Made by a program: the position numbers and the translations under genes. The notes below the pieces were generated by a model, which did not search any database, was not told where the DNA came from, and saw only the letters and a program-made list of their open reading frames with translations. Of a stretch of 64,000 nucleotides of DNA, positions 25,673 through 35,714 are shown in pieces (positions within the stretch are counted from its first letter, which is position 1; every line of letters starts with the position of its first letter). The DNA is from JAVBSN01 sp031547045 (GTDB taxonomy: Bacteria > Bacillota > Clostridia > Lachnospirales > Lachnospiraceae), in the NCBI GenBank assembly GCA_031547045.1, contig JAVBSN010000007.1, positions 1 to 64,000 of the forward strand, in the 5' to 3' direction.

Positions 25673-26199
25673 TTCTCAATTCCCTTTCTAGCCTTAATTC
25701 CTATATCATAGGGGTGCTTAATCTTCTTCATTTCCGTAATGTAATCTGCCTTATCTAGAAAATACTTATCTGGATTCCTACCTGTAATTACTTTTTCTAC
25801 ATAGGGAGATTCTTCTATTATGTATTTGATTTTCTCTTTATCTATTAGGCTATAACTATAAGTATATACAACTTCATCCATAATCAGAACATCACATTGA
25901 TTATTATTAATAACTTCAATTATATTATCTAATAGCTTGTTGTGGTCTATAGTAATATTTTGCTTATCCTCCTCATACATAGATTTGTAGAAACCATATT
26001 CCTTATCTACAACTAATACATTTATTACATCTATGTCTTTAAGTATATTTAATTCCGAGCTTTTACCATCTTTCATAAATTGAGAAAATACTACTTTCTT
26101 ACCTGCTCCTGCTGCCCTAATGGCCAGCCCAATGGCAGCAGTTGTCTTCCCCTTGCCATCTCCATTATATAAATGTATTAGTCCTATTTCTCTTTCCAT
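25669..26199 (-). CDS. cobO: cob(I)yrinic acid a,c-diamide adenosyltransferase
   Basis: The 176-aa BtuR/CobO-type enzyme transfers the 5'-deoxyadenosyl group from ATP to cob(I)alamin or precursors. Its P-loop NGDGKGKTTAAIGLAIRAAG (residues 12-31) and the AxxIxGRNPDKYFLDKAD segment are diagnostic. It is soluble. It lies between cbiP and cbiC in one operon and overlaps cbiC by 4 nt. Confidence 0.95.
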   Translation of the reverse strand: MEREIGLIHLYNGDGKGKTTAAIGLAIRAAGAGKKVVFSQFMKDGKSSELNILKDIDVINVLVVDKEYGFYKSMYEEDKQNITIDHNKLLDNIIEVINNNQCDVLIMDEVVYTYSYSLIDKEKIKYIIEESPYVEKVITGRNPDKYFLDKADYITEMKKIKHPYDIGIKARKGIEK

Positions 26200-26222
26200 A
26201 TTACTTGCTCCTCACATAATAA

Positions 26223-27731
26223 CTAGGATCTTCTATCCAATATATTGTATACTTGTTCCATATTCAGATTCTCTCTAATTGCATCTGCCAATATATCATA
26301 TTGCTTGTCTTTATATGTCTTTATGCTATCAATTTTCTGTAATTCAGGTGATATATTTTTACTTTTAAATATAGGTGCTAATAATCCTTCTATTAATTCT
26401 ACTGAATCTAATACTCCATGAATATAAGTGCCACATACATTACCCCGTACACAACCGTCTGCATATTCCTTACCTGTAACTAGGTCTGTTATATTAGCAA
26501 AAGGCTTACTCTCTGGTGCTAAATGGGACTCTCCCATGTGAATCTCATAACCTTCAATTAACTTATTACTGAGTTCACCATATTCACCCTCTATGTTAAA
26601 TACTTGTCCCTTTACTCTAGTTCTATTCTTATTCTCACTAAATACTGTAGATATTGGTAAAAGTCCCATTCCCTTATATTCTCCACCATGTTCTACATTA
26701 TAAGGATCACTAAGTTTTTCTCCAAGTATTTGGTATCCGCCACATATTCCAAATATTCTACATCCCGCAAAAGATAACTTACTAATAGCTGATTCTAGAC
26801 CATTACTGCGTAACCATAGCATATCTCCTATAGTATTTTTAGTCCCTGGAAGTATAACCATATCTGGATTACCTAGTTCTTCTACTCTATTTACATATCT
26901 AACTGATACTTGCTCATAACTTTCAAGGATACCAAAATCAGTAAAGTTAGATATATGAGGTAGTCTAATAACTACAATATCTACTGCACCTATTTTCTGC
27001 TTATTGTCTAATCTTTCAGATAGACTATCCTCATCATCTATATCCATTCTCACATATGGCATTACCCCTGTAATAGGAATTCCACATTTACTATATATCT
27101 CATCAAGCCCTGGCTCAAGAATTGTCTTATCTCCACGAAATTTGTTGATAACCAAACCTTTAACCCTTGCTTTTTCTTCCTCTTCTAACAACCATATAGT
27201 TCCTAATAATTGTGCAAATACTCCACCTCTATCAATATCTCCAACTAATATTACAGGGCTATCAACCATTTCAGCCATGCCCATATTTACAATATCATTT
27301 TTTCTAAGGTTAATCTCTGCCGGGCTACCTGCACCTTCAAGAATAATGTAATCGTATTCACTATCCAACTTGTTATAGGCTTCCATAATAGATGGTATAA
27401 GACTTTTCTTCATAGCAAAATAATCCTTTGCTAGATAATTGCCTATTACCTCACCATTTACAATTACCTGAGAACCCATATCACTATTAGGCTTTAATAA
27501 AATAGGATTCATTAATACACTTGGCTCTATACCTGCTGCCTCTGCTTGCATTACTTGAGCTCTTCCCATTTCAAGCCCTTCATTTGTTATATAAGAATTA
27601 AGCGCCATATTTTGAGATTTAAAAGGAGCTACCTTGTAGCCATCTTGATATAACACTCTAAGTATGCCCGCAGTAATAATGCTTTTTCCTGCATTTGACA
27701 TAGTTCCTTGAATCATCAAATTCTTTGCCAC
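26223..27731 (-). CDS. cbiP: adenosylcobyric acid synthase (glutamine-hydrolysing)
   Basis: The 502-aa CobQ/CbiP amidates the side chains b, d, e and g. The N-terminal dethiobiotin-synthetase-like domain starts with MIQGTMSNAGKSI and has PFKSQNMALNSYIT. The C-terminal class I-like amidotransferase has IFGICGGYQILGE with the nucleophile Cys and the HGVLDS His. Its start overlaps the cobD stop by 16 nt. It is 23 nt from cobO. Confidence 0.96.
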   Translation of the reverse strand: MAKNLMIQGTMSNAGKSIITAGILRVLYQDGYKVAPFKSQNMALNSYITNEGLEMGRAQVMQAEAAGIEPSVLMNPILLKPNSDMGSQVIVNGEVIGNYLAKDYFAMKKSLIPSIMEAYNKLDSEYDYIILEGAGSPAEINLRKNDIVNMGMAEMVDSPVILVGDIDRGGVFAQLLGTIWLLEEEEKARVKGLVINKFRGDKTILEPGLDEIYSKCGIPITGVMPYVRMDIDDEDSLSERLDNKQKIGAVDIVVIRLPHISNFTDFGILESYEQVSVRYVNRVEELGNPDMVILPGTKNTIGDMLWLRSNGLESAISKLSFAGCRIFGICGGYQILGEKLSDPYNVEHGGEYKGMGLLPISTVFSENKNRTRVKGQVFNIEGEYGELSNKLIEGYEIHMGESHLAPESKPFANITDLVTGKEYADGCVRGNVCGTYIHGVLDSVELIEGLLAPIFKSKNISPELQKIDSIKTYKDKQYDILADAIRENLNMEQVYNILDRRS

Positions 27732-28786
27732 TTTTCATCCTCCTCACTTAATGCTCTAATTAGAATCTCATTTTCTTCTCTAGTTCTAACTGCTATACGG
27801 TAATAACCTTTTCCTAGACTTCTGTAATTCTCACAATTTCTAATTACAATTCCCTTGTTAGCTAATATGTTATCTAACTTTCCAATTCCTTGAAAGAATA
27901 TGTAATTAGCTGAACCTTCATATACCTTGCTAATTATATTTCTATAACCCCTCATTCTACTAATTAGAAATTCTCGCTCTATATCTATATAACCAACTGA
28001 TTTTTCTACATATTCACTATCTTCTAATACTGCTTTGCCCACTTGTTGTGCCAATATGGACACATTCCATGCTGGAAGCCTACTATACATTTTCTCTATT
28101 AATTCTTGGTTACTAGTTATTCCATAACCTAATCTTAAACCAGGCATTGCATATATTTTAGTAAATGCATTTAAGATAAATATATTGTCATAGTCTAAGA
28201 AATACTGCCTAGCACTATACTTTTCATACTCTTTGTTAAATGGTAAAAAGCACTCATCAATAACTAATAAAATCTCTTGTTGCTTACACAATATAACTAT
28301 CTCTTTAAATAACTTATCATCTACCAAATTCCCTATTGGATTATTAGGATTGCATAGAAATAACATACTGCCTTTTTCTTGTATAGATAAAAAATCTAAT
28401 ATCCCTTCATCAAGTCTAAAATCATTTTCTTTTCGCAAATTATATAAAACAATATTACTACCTACTGATAATAACGCTCTTTCATATTCAGAAAATGTTG
28501 GCGTTAATATTATTCCTGTTGGTGGAATAAGTGTATGTACAATACTATATATAAGTTCAGATGCACCATTGCCACATATAACTTTTTCTCTATTAATGTT
28601 CCACTTATTAGCGATAGCATCCCTTAAAGATTCTGATCTTATCTCTGGATATTTCTCTACATCCATTAAGCTATCTTTCAAAATATCAACTGCCGAAGAT
28701 GGCAATCCTAATGGATTAATATTTGCAGAAAAATCACATATTATATTTTCTATTTTGGCATTTCCACCATGTTCAAAAAAATCCAT
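27716..28786 (-). CDS. cobD: threonine-phosphate decarboxylase
   Basis: The 356-aa PLP-dependent, HisC-like enzyme makes (R)-1-amino-2-propanol phosphate for the nucleotide loop. It begins with FFEHGGN, has DFSANINPLGLP near residue 18, CNPNNPIGNL, DECFLPF, and the PLP lysine in AFTKIYAMPGLRLGYG. It is encoded next to cbiB, which attaches its product. The symbol follows the Salmonella nomenclature. Confidence 0.93.
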   Translation of the reverse strand: MDFFEHGGNAKIENIICDFSANINPLGLPSSAVDILKDSLMDVEKYPEIRSESLRDAIANKWNINREKVICGNGASELIYSIVHTLIPPTGIILTPTFSEYERALLSVGSNIVLYNLRKENDFRLDEGILDFLSIQEKGSMLFLCNPNNPIGNLVDDKLFKEIVILCKQQEILLVIDECFLPFNKEYEKYSARQYFLDYDNIFILNAFTKIYAMPGLRLGYGITSNQELIEKMYSRLPAWNVSILAQQVGKAVLEDSEYVEKSVGYIDIEREFLISRMRGYRNIISKVYEGSANYIFFQGIGKLDNILANKGIVIRNCENYRSLGKGYYRIAVRTREENEILIRALSEEDEKWQRI

Positions 28787-28802
28787 TTTACATTACCTCT
28801 TC

Positions 28803-29759
28803 TTATAGTATAAATAAGCACCTTATTGCTAATCCTAATAGCCACACAGCCGTTGCTGTTGTATATAATAATCTATTTGCTAGTATAATATCTTCTATTT
28901 CTATCTTCCTTAATTCTTCTCCAATATAAGGTTTCTCTACAATCTTTCCAAAGTAACTTGCATTGCCAGCTAATCTTATTCCTAATCCTCCCGCACACAC
29001 TGCCTCAGTTTGAGCTGAATTAGGACTTGAATGATTATATCTATCTCTCACATATACATTAACAGCATTTGTTGTATCCAATCTATTAAGTCCTACTGAG
29101 AATATCATAACTATTGCTGCTACCCTTGATGGAATATAATTAACTATATCATCTAATTTTGCGGCTACTCTTCCAAAGTATAAATACTTATCATTTTTGT
29201 ATCCTACCATAGAATCCATAGTATTAATTGCTTTATAGAAAAAACCTAGAATCGGCCCACCAATAATCATATATATAAGTGGTGCTATACTTCCATCAGA
29301 AGTATTTTCTGCAATTGTTTCAACTGTTGCCTTTGTTATTCCTTCTTCATCAAGACTCACCGTATCTCTTCCTACTATCATTGAAACTGCATATCTTGCT
29401 TCTTCTATATTGTCTTTTGCTAATGCCTTATATACTTTCATACTCTCTACCTTCAAGCATTTAGTAGATAATATCTGATAGCACATACATGATTCAATTA
29501 TTATTCCAAATATAAAATGTATTCTATATCCAACAAATAAAATAACTGCTGGTACTGATACAGAAAATAAAACTACTAGAAATACCATAAATCCACCTAA
29601 AAATACTTTGGTACTAGGTTTACTAGTCTCTTTATTAAATTTATTATCTAGAATACTTATTAGTTTTCCAATAACTCTTATTGGATGTGGCATCCAGTAG
29701 GGATCACCAAATATTATATCTAATATATATCCTATAAACACACTAATGGCTGTATACAT
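28803..29759 (-). CDS. cbiB: adenosylcobinamide-phosphate synthase
   Basis: The 318-aa integral membrane protein attaches aminopropanol phosphate to adenosylcobyric acid. Family motifs are DIIFGDPYWMPHPIRVIG near residue 14, the ETIAENTSDGSIAPL stretch near 147, and SPNSAQTEAVCAGGLGI near 237. Several membrane spans are visible. Its start lies inside the end of cobC, overlapping by 28 nt. It precedes cobD by 16 nt. Confidence 0.95.
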   Translation of the reverse strand: MYTAISVFIGYILDIIFGDPYWMPHPIRVIGKLISILDNKFNKETSKPSTKVFLGGFMVFLVVLFSVSVPAVILFVGYRIHFIFGIIIESCMCYQILSTKCLKVESMKVYKALAKDNIEEARYAVSMIVGRDTVSLDEEGITKATVETIAENTSDGSIAPLIYMIIGGPILGFFYKAINTMDSMVGYKNDKYLYFGRVAAKLDDIVNYIPSRVAAIVMIFSVGLNRLDTTNAVNVYVRDRYNHSSPNSAQTEAVCAGGLGIRLAGNASYFGKIVEKPYIGEELRKIEIEDIILANRLLYTTATAVWLLGLAIRCLFIL

Positions 29760-30334
29760 TGAAGTCTTATCTCTCCCTCTATATTTGCTATTTCACATAC
29801 ATAACCTTCTCCATTATCACACTGATAATCAAAATAACTCTTATCCTCTGTTCCATATTCATCTAATATTGACATTATTGTTCCTCCATGAACAACACAT
29901 GCAACGGTTATACTTTTATTATCGCCCTCTATATAAGAAAGCATTTCTTTGAAACCTTCTACACATCTTTGCTGAAATTCATCTTTGCTCTCTCCATTAG
30001 GAAAAGTCATTGTTCCATTACTTTTAAGCCACTCTATGTACTTAATATTGTCTTTTAGTTCTTCGTAATTCTTTCCTTCAAATAATCCAAAATTGCATTC
30101 TCTATATTTATCTATTACTATAGGTGTATGTTTCTCATATATTAATGTAGTTGTTTCAAGACAGCGTTTCATTGGACTTGAAAACAATATATCTACATCT
30201 ATATACAAGTCCTGATTTTTCTGCTCTAATAGCTTTTTTCTACCTTCATCACATAGCTTCTCATCAGTAGAACCTATATAACATTTATTCAGATTTCCCT
30301 TAGTCATTCCATGACGTATTAAAATAATCTTCAT
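29732..30334 (-). CDS. cobC: alpha-ribazole-5'-phosphate phosphatase, histidine phosphatase family
   Basis: The 200-aa enzyme has RHGMTKGNLNKCYIG (His phosphate acceptor near residue 7), the FGLFEGKNYEEL block, and a late VVHGGT with the second catalytic His. A longer frame starting at 30415 reads into the upstream gene. AAGGAA lies just before ATG 30334. In the pathway it removes phosphate from alpha-ribazole-P or adenosylcobalamin-P. It overlaps cbiB by 28 nt. Confidence 0.9.
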   Translation of the reverse strand: MKIILIRHGMTKGNLNKCYIGSTDEKLCDEGRKKLLEQKNQDLYIDVDILFSSPMKRCLETTTLIYEKHTPIVIDKYRECNFGLFEGKNYEELKDNIKYIEWLKSNGTMTFPNGESKDEFQQRCVEGFKEMLSYIEGDNKSITVACVVHGGTIMSILDEYGTEDKSYFDYQCDNGEGYVCEIANIEGEIRLQCIQPLVCL

Positions 30335-30345
30335 ATTAATATTCC

Positions 30346-30723
30346 TTATTTTAGTCTTGTTCCAATGCCACATATAATTCTCTCTACATGGTCTGATTTG
30401 CTTACAACGTAGCACATAATTCTGCCTACATTTTCTCTATATATACGCTCTTCTTTTTCCATTGGAACAATACCATAACCAACCTCATCTGATATGATGA
30501 TAACCTGTGGGTTATTAGCTATTATTCTCTCTACAGATTCTCTGCAAGCTACTTCATCTTCACCAAACTGCTTAATATACAGATGAAAATGATTAATAAC
30601 ATCTGCATTTACACATGCTTCTTCACTAGCTGTTCTTCCATCTATAATATTACCCCTATCTGGATATTTACTTACAACATAATTTAATTTTCCCTGTGAA
30701 CATCCACCTATATATACTTCCAT
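30346..30723 (-). CDS. short CobU-like P-loop protein
   Basis: The 125-aa protein resembles the adenosylcobinamide kinase CobU but is much shorter (full CobU is about 180-190 aa). Its P-loop reads GGCSQGKLN rather than GGxxSGKS, and IIISDEVGYGIVPM is the matching Walker-B/substrate strand. Similar short forms occur in clostridial cobalamin operons. Whether it still binds GTP or acts as a regulator is not known. A full-length CobU is encoded 770 nt upstream. Confidence 0.8.
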   Translation of the reverse strand: MEVYIGGCSQGKLNYVVSKYPDRGNIIDGRTASEEACVNADVINHFHLYIKQFGEDEVACRESVERIIANNPQVIIISDEVGYGIVPMEKEERIYRENVGRIMCYVVSKSDHVERIICGIGTRLK

Positions 30724-30732
30724 AATTACCCC

Positions 30733-31500
30733 CTAGTTAATTCCTATTTGAACAACACTAATCATTATTACACTAACTAACTCAGCTAAACTTAGAAACC
30801 AACCTGATAAATCACCTGTAATTCCATCAAACTCTTTCTGCGACTTATATCTATAATATATAAACATTAGTATATTTCCTATTATCACTGCTAGTCCCAT
30901 ATATAAGTCTACCCATACCATTAATCTTGAGCAGCCTATAAGCATTATAATTAATACTACTCTTACTACAGTCTTATGTGCCGATGATGAAAAATCATAT
31001 AACATTCCACTACTTTTTGCTGATGGAAAATATACAACTCCTAATCCACTTAACACCCTAGAAAACACATAACTTATGGCTAATATTTTTACTGAATTAA
31101 AGCTATTAAGTTCTGATATACAACCTACATATATTAGATAATAACCTACTAGAGTTATTACCGAAAATGCTCCTATATGTGGATCTTTTAATATATTAAG
31201 TTTCTCTTCTCGCTCCTTATATGAATGAAGTGCATCCATTGTGTCCATATAACCATCTATATGTATTCCACCTGTAATTATAAGAGGTATTACAGCCATT
31301 ATCGTAGAAAATAATATACTTCCTATCTCAAATTTCTGGCATATATAAAACCAACCGAAGGATATTGCTCCAATTACAATACCTACAAAAGGAAAAAAGC
31401 ATATTATGTATTTTTTATTTTTAGATGTCCATTCTACATTTGTCATTGGTATCTTAGAATACATAGCAAATGCTATTATAAATGAATTTATTACTGACAT
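30733..31500 (-). CDS. cobS: adenosylcobinamide-GDP ribazoletransferase (cobalamin synthase)
   Basis: The 255-aa membrane protein joins AdoCbi-GDP and alpha-ribazole(-P). It has the conserved FFPFVGIVIGAISF segment, the motif GGIHIDGYMDTMDAL near residue 77, and a KDPHIGAFSVI block. Five to six hydrophobic spans are visible. It overlaps the start of the upstream cobU stop region by 10 nt. Confidence 0.95.
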   Translation of the reverse strand: MSVINSFIIAFAMYSKIPMTNVEWTSKNKKYIICFFPFVGIVIGAISFGWFYICQKFEIGSILFSTIMAVIPLIITGGIHIDGYMDTMDALHSYKEREEKLNILKDPHIGAFSVITLVGYYLIYVGCISELNSFNSVKILAISYVFSRVLSGLGVVYFPSAKSSGMLYDFSSSAHKTVVRVVLIIMLIGCSRLMVWVDLYMGLAVIIGNILMFIYYRYKSQKEFDGITGDLSGWFLSLAELVSVIMISVVQIGIN

Positions 31501-32039
31501 TGCTTCTCCTTTTCATATATACAAATAGGTAATCCATATACCACTTCATATACTTTATCTGACTGTTTAATTAACTCTCTATTTATAAATCCTAACTGAT
31601 TAATGTATTTTATTGTGTATTCATCGTATGTATTTCCATCCGAAAACACTTCATTCGTTACTATTATTAAATGATTACATTTTGAATATAAGCCTTCTAT
31701 ACCACTTACTATTTTCTCAGATATTTGTTCCTCACTTAATCCTTCATTATGATTAGTAGTAAACATTTCATTTGCTAATAGATTAGACATACATTCTAGT
31801 AGTACAGTACTTCCTTCGGTTATATCTATCTCATCTATATTAATAGGCTGTTCAAGGGTTACAAAACCTTTGCCGTTTCTAAGTTTTCTATGACGCTCCA
31901 CCCTTAAAATATCTTCATCACCAAAGGTTTTCATTGTAGCAATATAGTACATAGGATTATTAGACTTATAGCTTACAGCTATATTTTCTGCATATTCAGA
32001 TTTTCCACTTCCACTTCCTCCAGTGACTACTATTAGCAT
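31491..32039 (-). CDS. cobU: adenosylcobinamide kinase / adenosylcobinamide-phosphate guanylyltransferase
   Basis: The 182-aa enzyme phosphorylates adenosylcobinamide and then transfers GMP to it. The P-loop VTGGSGSGKSEYAE (residues 5-18) and FVTNEV-like VTNEVFSDGNTYDE are the classic CobU features. A longer frame starts at 32060, but GGAAAGGA lies before ATG 32039, which abuts the cobT stop. Confidence 0.94.
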   Translation of the reverse strand: MLIVVTGGSGSGKSEYAENIAVSYKSNNPMYYIATMKTFGDEDILRVERHRKLRNGKGFVTLEQPINIDEIDITEGSTVLLECMSNLLANEMFTTNHNEGLSEEQISEKIVSGIEGLYSKCNHLIIVTNEVFSDGNTYDEYTIKYINQLGFINRELIKQSDKVYEVVYGLPICIYEKEKQCQ

Positions 32040-32040
32040 C

Positions 32041-33120
32041 TTATGATTCCTTTCCCACATAATCCTTATAACTATCTATATTTAACTCTTCAAAATTAGG
32101 ATTTTCATTATAGACTTTCATTGCCATATCTATTAGAGGAAATAACATAACTCCCCCTGTTCCTTCACCTAAAGCCAATTCCCCACATATTACAGGCTTC
32201 TTATCTAATCTGTCCATGATATATTTCATAGCAGGTTCTTTACCCATATGAGATGGCAATATGCACTCTTTTACCTTAGGAAATATACTACTAACTGCTA
32301 GAGCTGCTACTCCTGTAATTAGTCCATCCATTACTACTGGTATACCATAAATAGCTCCGCCAATATACACTCCCATAATTCCGCATATATCTAATCCGCC
32401 TACTGTTTGTATTACCTTATATACATCTTCTTCACTTAACTTGTATTTATCTATTGCCTGTTTAATAACTTCTATCTTTCTAATTAACCCTTTATCGTCT
32501 AGACCTGCACCTCTGCCTGTTACTTCTTCTACTGGCATATCTAATAATACTGAAGCTATGGCACTACTTGTAGTGGTATTTCCAATTCCCATTTCTCCAA
32601 CTGCTATAAGATTATAACTTTGTTTACATAACTCTTCTACCGTTTCAATACCTGAAATAATAGCTGATACCATAACATCTTCACTTATAGCTGGCTCTTG
32701 CAAAAAGTTCTTAGTTCCATTTACCTTCTTCTTAATTATTAAATTTGGAACTGATATATCATCTTTCATTCCTATATCAACTGTAAATACATCTGCATGA
32801 GTATACTCTGCCATATGATTAATACTGGCAAGTCCTTCTACCATATTTTTAGCTACTGCTGTTGTTACACTATAATTGCTTTGTGCAACCCCTTCTTCTA
32901 CAATACCGTTGTCAGCGCACATAACAATAACTGCCTTCTTATCTACACATACCTTACTTGTACCTTGCACTCCTGCTATATTTACAACCAACTCTTCCAT
33001 TAGACCTAATCCATATAAAGGCTTTGCAATATCGTTCCAATGCTTTCGGCTATTTTCCATAGCAGTTTTGTCCTGCTCTTTTATTCTATTTGTATATTCT
33101 ATAAGATAGTTTTTATCCAT
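32041..33120 (-). CDS. cobT: nicotinate-nucleotide--dimethylbenzimidazole phosphoribosyltransferase
   Basis: The 359-aa enzyme makes alpha-ribazole-phosphate, the lower-ligand nucleotide. It has the VMCADNGIVEEGVAQS block, GEMGIGNTTTSSAIA, GRGAGLDD, and the catalytic Glu in GELALGEGTGGVMLFPL. Acceptors may be bases other than dimethylbenzimidazole in anaerobes. It overlaps cbiA by 8 nt. Confidence 0.96.
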   Translation of the reverse strand: MDKNYLIEYTNRIKEQDKTAMENSRKHWNDIAKPLYGLGLMEELVVNIAGVQGTSKVCVDKKAVIVMCADNGIVEEGVAQSNYSVTTAVAKNMVEGLASINHMAEYTHADVFTVDIGMKDDISVPNLIIKKKVNGTKNFLQEPAISEDVMVSAIISGIETVEELCKQSYNLIAVGEMGIGNTTTSSAIASVLLDMPVEEVTGRGAGLDDKGLIRKIEVIKQAIDKYKLSEEDVYKVIQTVGGLDICGIMGVYIGGAIYGIPVVMDGLITGVAALAVSSIFPKVKECILPSHMGKEPAMKYIMDRLDKKPVICGELALGEGTGGVMLFPLIDMAMKVYNENPNFEELNIDSYKDYVGKES

Positions 33121-34474
33121 TTTGTTTCTTCCTATATTCTTTCGCTGTATCCAAGAACCTATATGTTGCTTTTAAGTTTCCGTAAAAATATATATGTGGA
33201 TACCCTGCGTACATATTTTCATTTACTATACCTGCTGCCCAAGTAGTTCCATTTCCTGTTTTACTAACCTGAAATCCATCGCCCAAATTAGTGCTATCAT
33301 AATAATGAAATTCATGTGCCTTTAATATATCTCCTTGTTCACATATAAGACTATCTTCCTTAGCCTCCATTGTTATATAACCAAATCTTCTTAACTTATC
33401 TGTCCTATAACATTCACCATCTATTACTCCAACCATTGGATAGATGTTTCCGTCACCACATTCAATCTGATTGTGTAGATACATATAACCACCACATTCT
33501 GCAATGGTAGGTATGCCATTATGTATTGCTTCTCTAATACTATTAATCATACTAAGATTACTTGATAATTCTTCTCCATAGTTTTCTGGATAACCACCAT
33601 ATAATAATAGGGCATCTATGTCTGTCGGTAATTCCTTATCTTCTAGAGGACTAAAATACTTAATTGTACAACCCAACTTCTCTAGTAAATCTATATTATC
33701 CTTATATATAAAGCAAAATGCATTATCCTTTGCCACACCTATATTCAATCCCTTATAAGGAGAATCTGTAGGTAGGTTTAACTTATCTTCTATATTTGGA
33801 GCAGTATTTGCTAATTCTATAATTCCATCAAAATCAACGGTGTCTTTAATTACTTGATAAAATGTATCTATCTTCTCTCTAAAATCTACAACTTCATTTG
33901 CTGTTATAAGACCTAAATGCCTACTCTCTAATACTGATTCTTTCACATAAGGAACATATCCTAATACATTTACACCTAACTTGCTTACTTCCTCTTTTAC
34001 CTTTGGATATAGCATAGGTGAAAGGTTATTAAATATTACACCTTTTATTTGACTATCTTCTTCTGAACCAATAAATCCTTGCAACACTGCTAATATTGAT
34101 CTACTCATTCCTTTTGCATTGATTACAAGAACAACTGGTGTCTTAGTTATGCTGGCAATGTGACTACTACTTCCTCTTTCAGTAAATCCAATTCCATCAT
34201 AGTAACCCATAACTCCTTCTATAACAGCTATGTCACCACTCTTATTATGTAACAATCCACATAGGGTATCTTCATCTGTAAAAAAGCTATCTAGATTGCC
34301 TGTGTCAATTCCAAGAACCTTACTATGAAACATTGGGTCAATATAATCTGGCCCACATTTATAAGCAATAAGAGATAATCCTTGTTTCATTAGTCCATAT
34401 AATATTCCACATGTAATTGTAGTCTTCCCGCATCCACTGCCTGTTCCTGCAATTAGTATTCTAGGTTCTCCCAT
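33113..34474 (-). CDS. cbiA: cobyrinic acid a,c-diamide synthase
   Basis: The protein of about 453 aa has an N-terminal ATP-binding domain (IAGTGSGCGKTTITCGILYG) and a C-terminal amidotransferase (TIAECGGYMYL with the nucleophile Cys). It glutamine-amidates side chains a and c. Starts at 34507 and 34489 are possible, but GGAGAAG before ATG 34474 is best spaced. That gives a 14-nt overlap with cbiET. Lengths for CbiA are normally about 450 aa. Confidence 0.95.
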   Translation of the reverse strand: MGEPRILIAGTGSGCGKTTITCGILYGLMKQGLSLIAYKCGPDYIDPMFHSKVLGIDTGNLDSFFTDEDTLCGLLHNKSGDIAVIEGVMGYYDGIGFTERGSSSHIASITKTPVVLVINAKGMSRSILAVLQGFIGSEEDSQIKGVIFNNLSPMLYPKVKEEVSKLGVNVLGYVPYVKESVLESRHLGLITANEVVDFREKIDTFYQVIKDTVDFDGIIELANTAPNIEDKLNLPTDSPYKGLNIGVAKDNAFCFIYKDNIDLLEKLGCTIKYFSPLEDKELPTDIDALLLYGGYPENYGEELSSNLSMINSIREAIHNGIPTIAECGGYMYLHNQIECGDGNIYPMVGVIDGECYRTDKLRRFGYITMEAKEDSLICEQGDILKAHEFHYYDSTNLGDGFQVSKTGNGTTWAAGIVNENMYAGYPHIYFYGNLKATYRFLDTAKEYRKKQNG

Positions 34475-35714
34475 GACTTTCTTCTCCATAATCTCCTGCG
34501 ATAACAAATATAGGATTCTCTGCCTTAAACATATGATAATCTCCTACCGGATTAATCTTGGAAACATTTATTTGACTAGCATCAACATTAGTAAATCCCA
34601 TAGTCTCCATACACTTAAATGCTTCCCACATAGTCTCCATAGTTACTGCACATATAACAACTCTTACTCTATTACTTTTATCTATCACCACTCGTAAAAT
34701 ATCTGCTAGATTACCCTTGCTTCCTCCGATAAATACAACATCTGGTGCAGGTAAATCCTTAATTACTTCTGGTGCCATTCCCTCTATAACATCTATATTA
34801 TTACAACCAAATCTTTTACTGTTTTCCTCTATTAGATTTACACCTTCTGGATTACATTCTACTGCATATACTTTTCCTCTTTCAGTAGCCATTGCCATCT
34901 CTATAGATACTGAGCCTGTTCCTGCACCAATATCATAGATTACATCTTCTGAATTAATGGCTAACTTACTCATTACAACTGCTCTAACTTCACTCTTTGT
35001 CATTGGCACTTTACCCCTAACAAATATATCCTCTTCTATTCCAGTTGTAGCTGTACGTAAAACTGCTTCATTAACAATCATTATTACTGCCAGTGAATTA
35101 TTGTTGCTACTATTATAATCCTCTACATTTCCGATCCATATATCTTCATCAGCATAAGAAAGTCTACTACCTATATAAGCCTTTGCCTTTCCAAGTCCTA
35201 CTTCCACCAAGTTCCTACATATATCTTCTACATTTCCTTCTGTAAGTATAAATGTTTTCTTATTCCTAAGTATTGCTGGTATATAATTAGCTTCTTTACC
35301 ATGAATACTAATTATCTTTGCATCCTCCCAAGACATATGTATTCTAGATGCAAAATAAGCTATAGAAGAAATACCTGCCTCAACATGTATACTAATCTCT
35401 TTGTTCTCTGTTTGTTTTATGTAAACTTCTAATTGTTCTAACAACTTCTTAGTTCCACTATAAAAACCACTGTCACCAGACATTAATATTGCTATTTCAG
35501 CCTCATCACTATCCCTGATAATATCAATCACTTTTTCAGGACTATATTCAATTACTGTTTTAGCATTGCTATTATATATTTCCTCATAGGTTTCTATCAC
35601 TCTTCTAGCACCTATTACAAGTTCAGCCTTATCTAATATATCTGCTACACCCTTTGTAATAGTTTTTGCTGTCCCCATACCTATTCCTACTATGCTAATT
35701 CTTTGTCTAATCAT
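34461..35714 (-). CDS. cbiET: fused cobalt-precorrin-7 C5-methyltransferase (CbiE) and C15-methyltransferase/decarboxylase (CbiT)
   Basis: The 417-aa protein is a fusion equivalent to CobL. Residues 1-200 are CbiE, a canonical tetrapyrrole methyltransferase (IVGIGMGTAKTITKG; LMSGDSGFYSGTKKLL). Residues 230-417 are CbiT, a Rossmann methyltransferase with IGAGTGSVSIEMA and FIGGSKGNLADILR. In many anaerobes these are separate genes, and the fused form is also common in Firmicutes. It overlaps cbiJ by 8 nt and cbiA by 14 nt. Confidence 0.95.
   Translation of the reverse strand: MIRQRISIVGIGMGTAKTITKGVADILDKAELVIGARRVIETYEEIYNSNAKTVIEYSPEKVIDIIRDSDEAEIAILMSGDSGFYSGTKKLLEQLEVYIKQTENKEISIHVEAGISSIAYFASRIHMSWEDAKIISIHGKEANYIPAILRNKKTFILTEGNVEDICRNLVEVGLGKAKAYIGSRLSYADEDIWIGNVEDYNSSNNNSLAVIMIVNEAVLRTATTGIEEDIFVRGKVPMTKSEVRAVVMSKLAINSEDVIYDIGAGTGSVSIEMAMATERGKVYAVECNPEGVNLIEENSKRFGCNNIDVIEGMAPEVIKDLPAPDVVFIGGSKGNLADILRVVIDKSNRVRVVICAVTMETMWEAFKCMETMGFTNVDASQINVSKINPVGDYHMFKAENPIFVIAGDYGEESHGRT

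Noticed and set aside
29732..30415. Longer cobC frame beginning at 30415
   Set aside because: The extra N-terminal residues overlap the short CobU-like gene in another frame, and the family motif RHG needs to be near the start. AAGGAA precedes ATG 30334.
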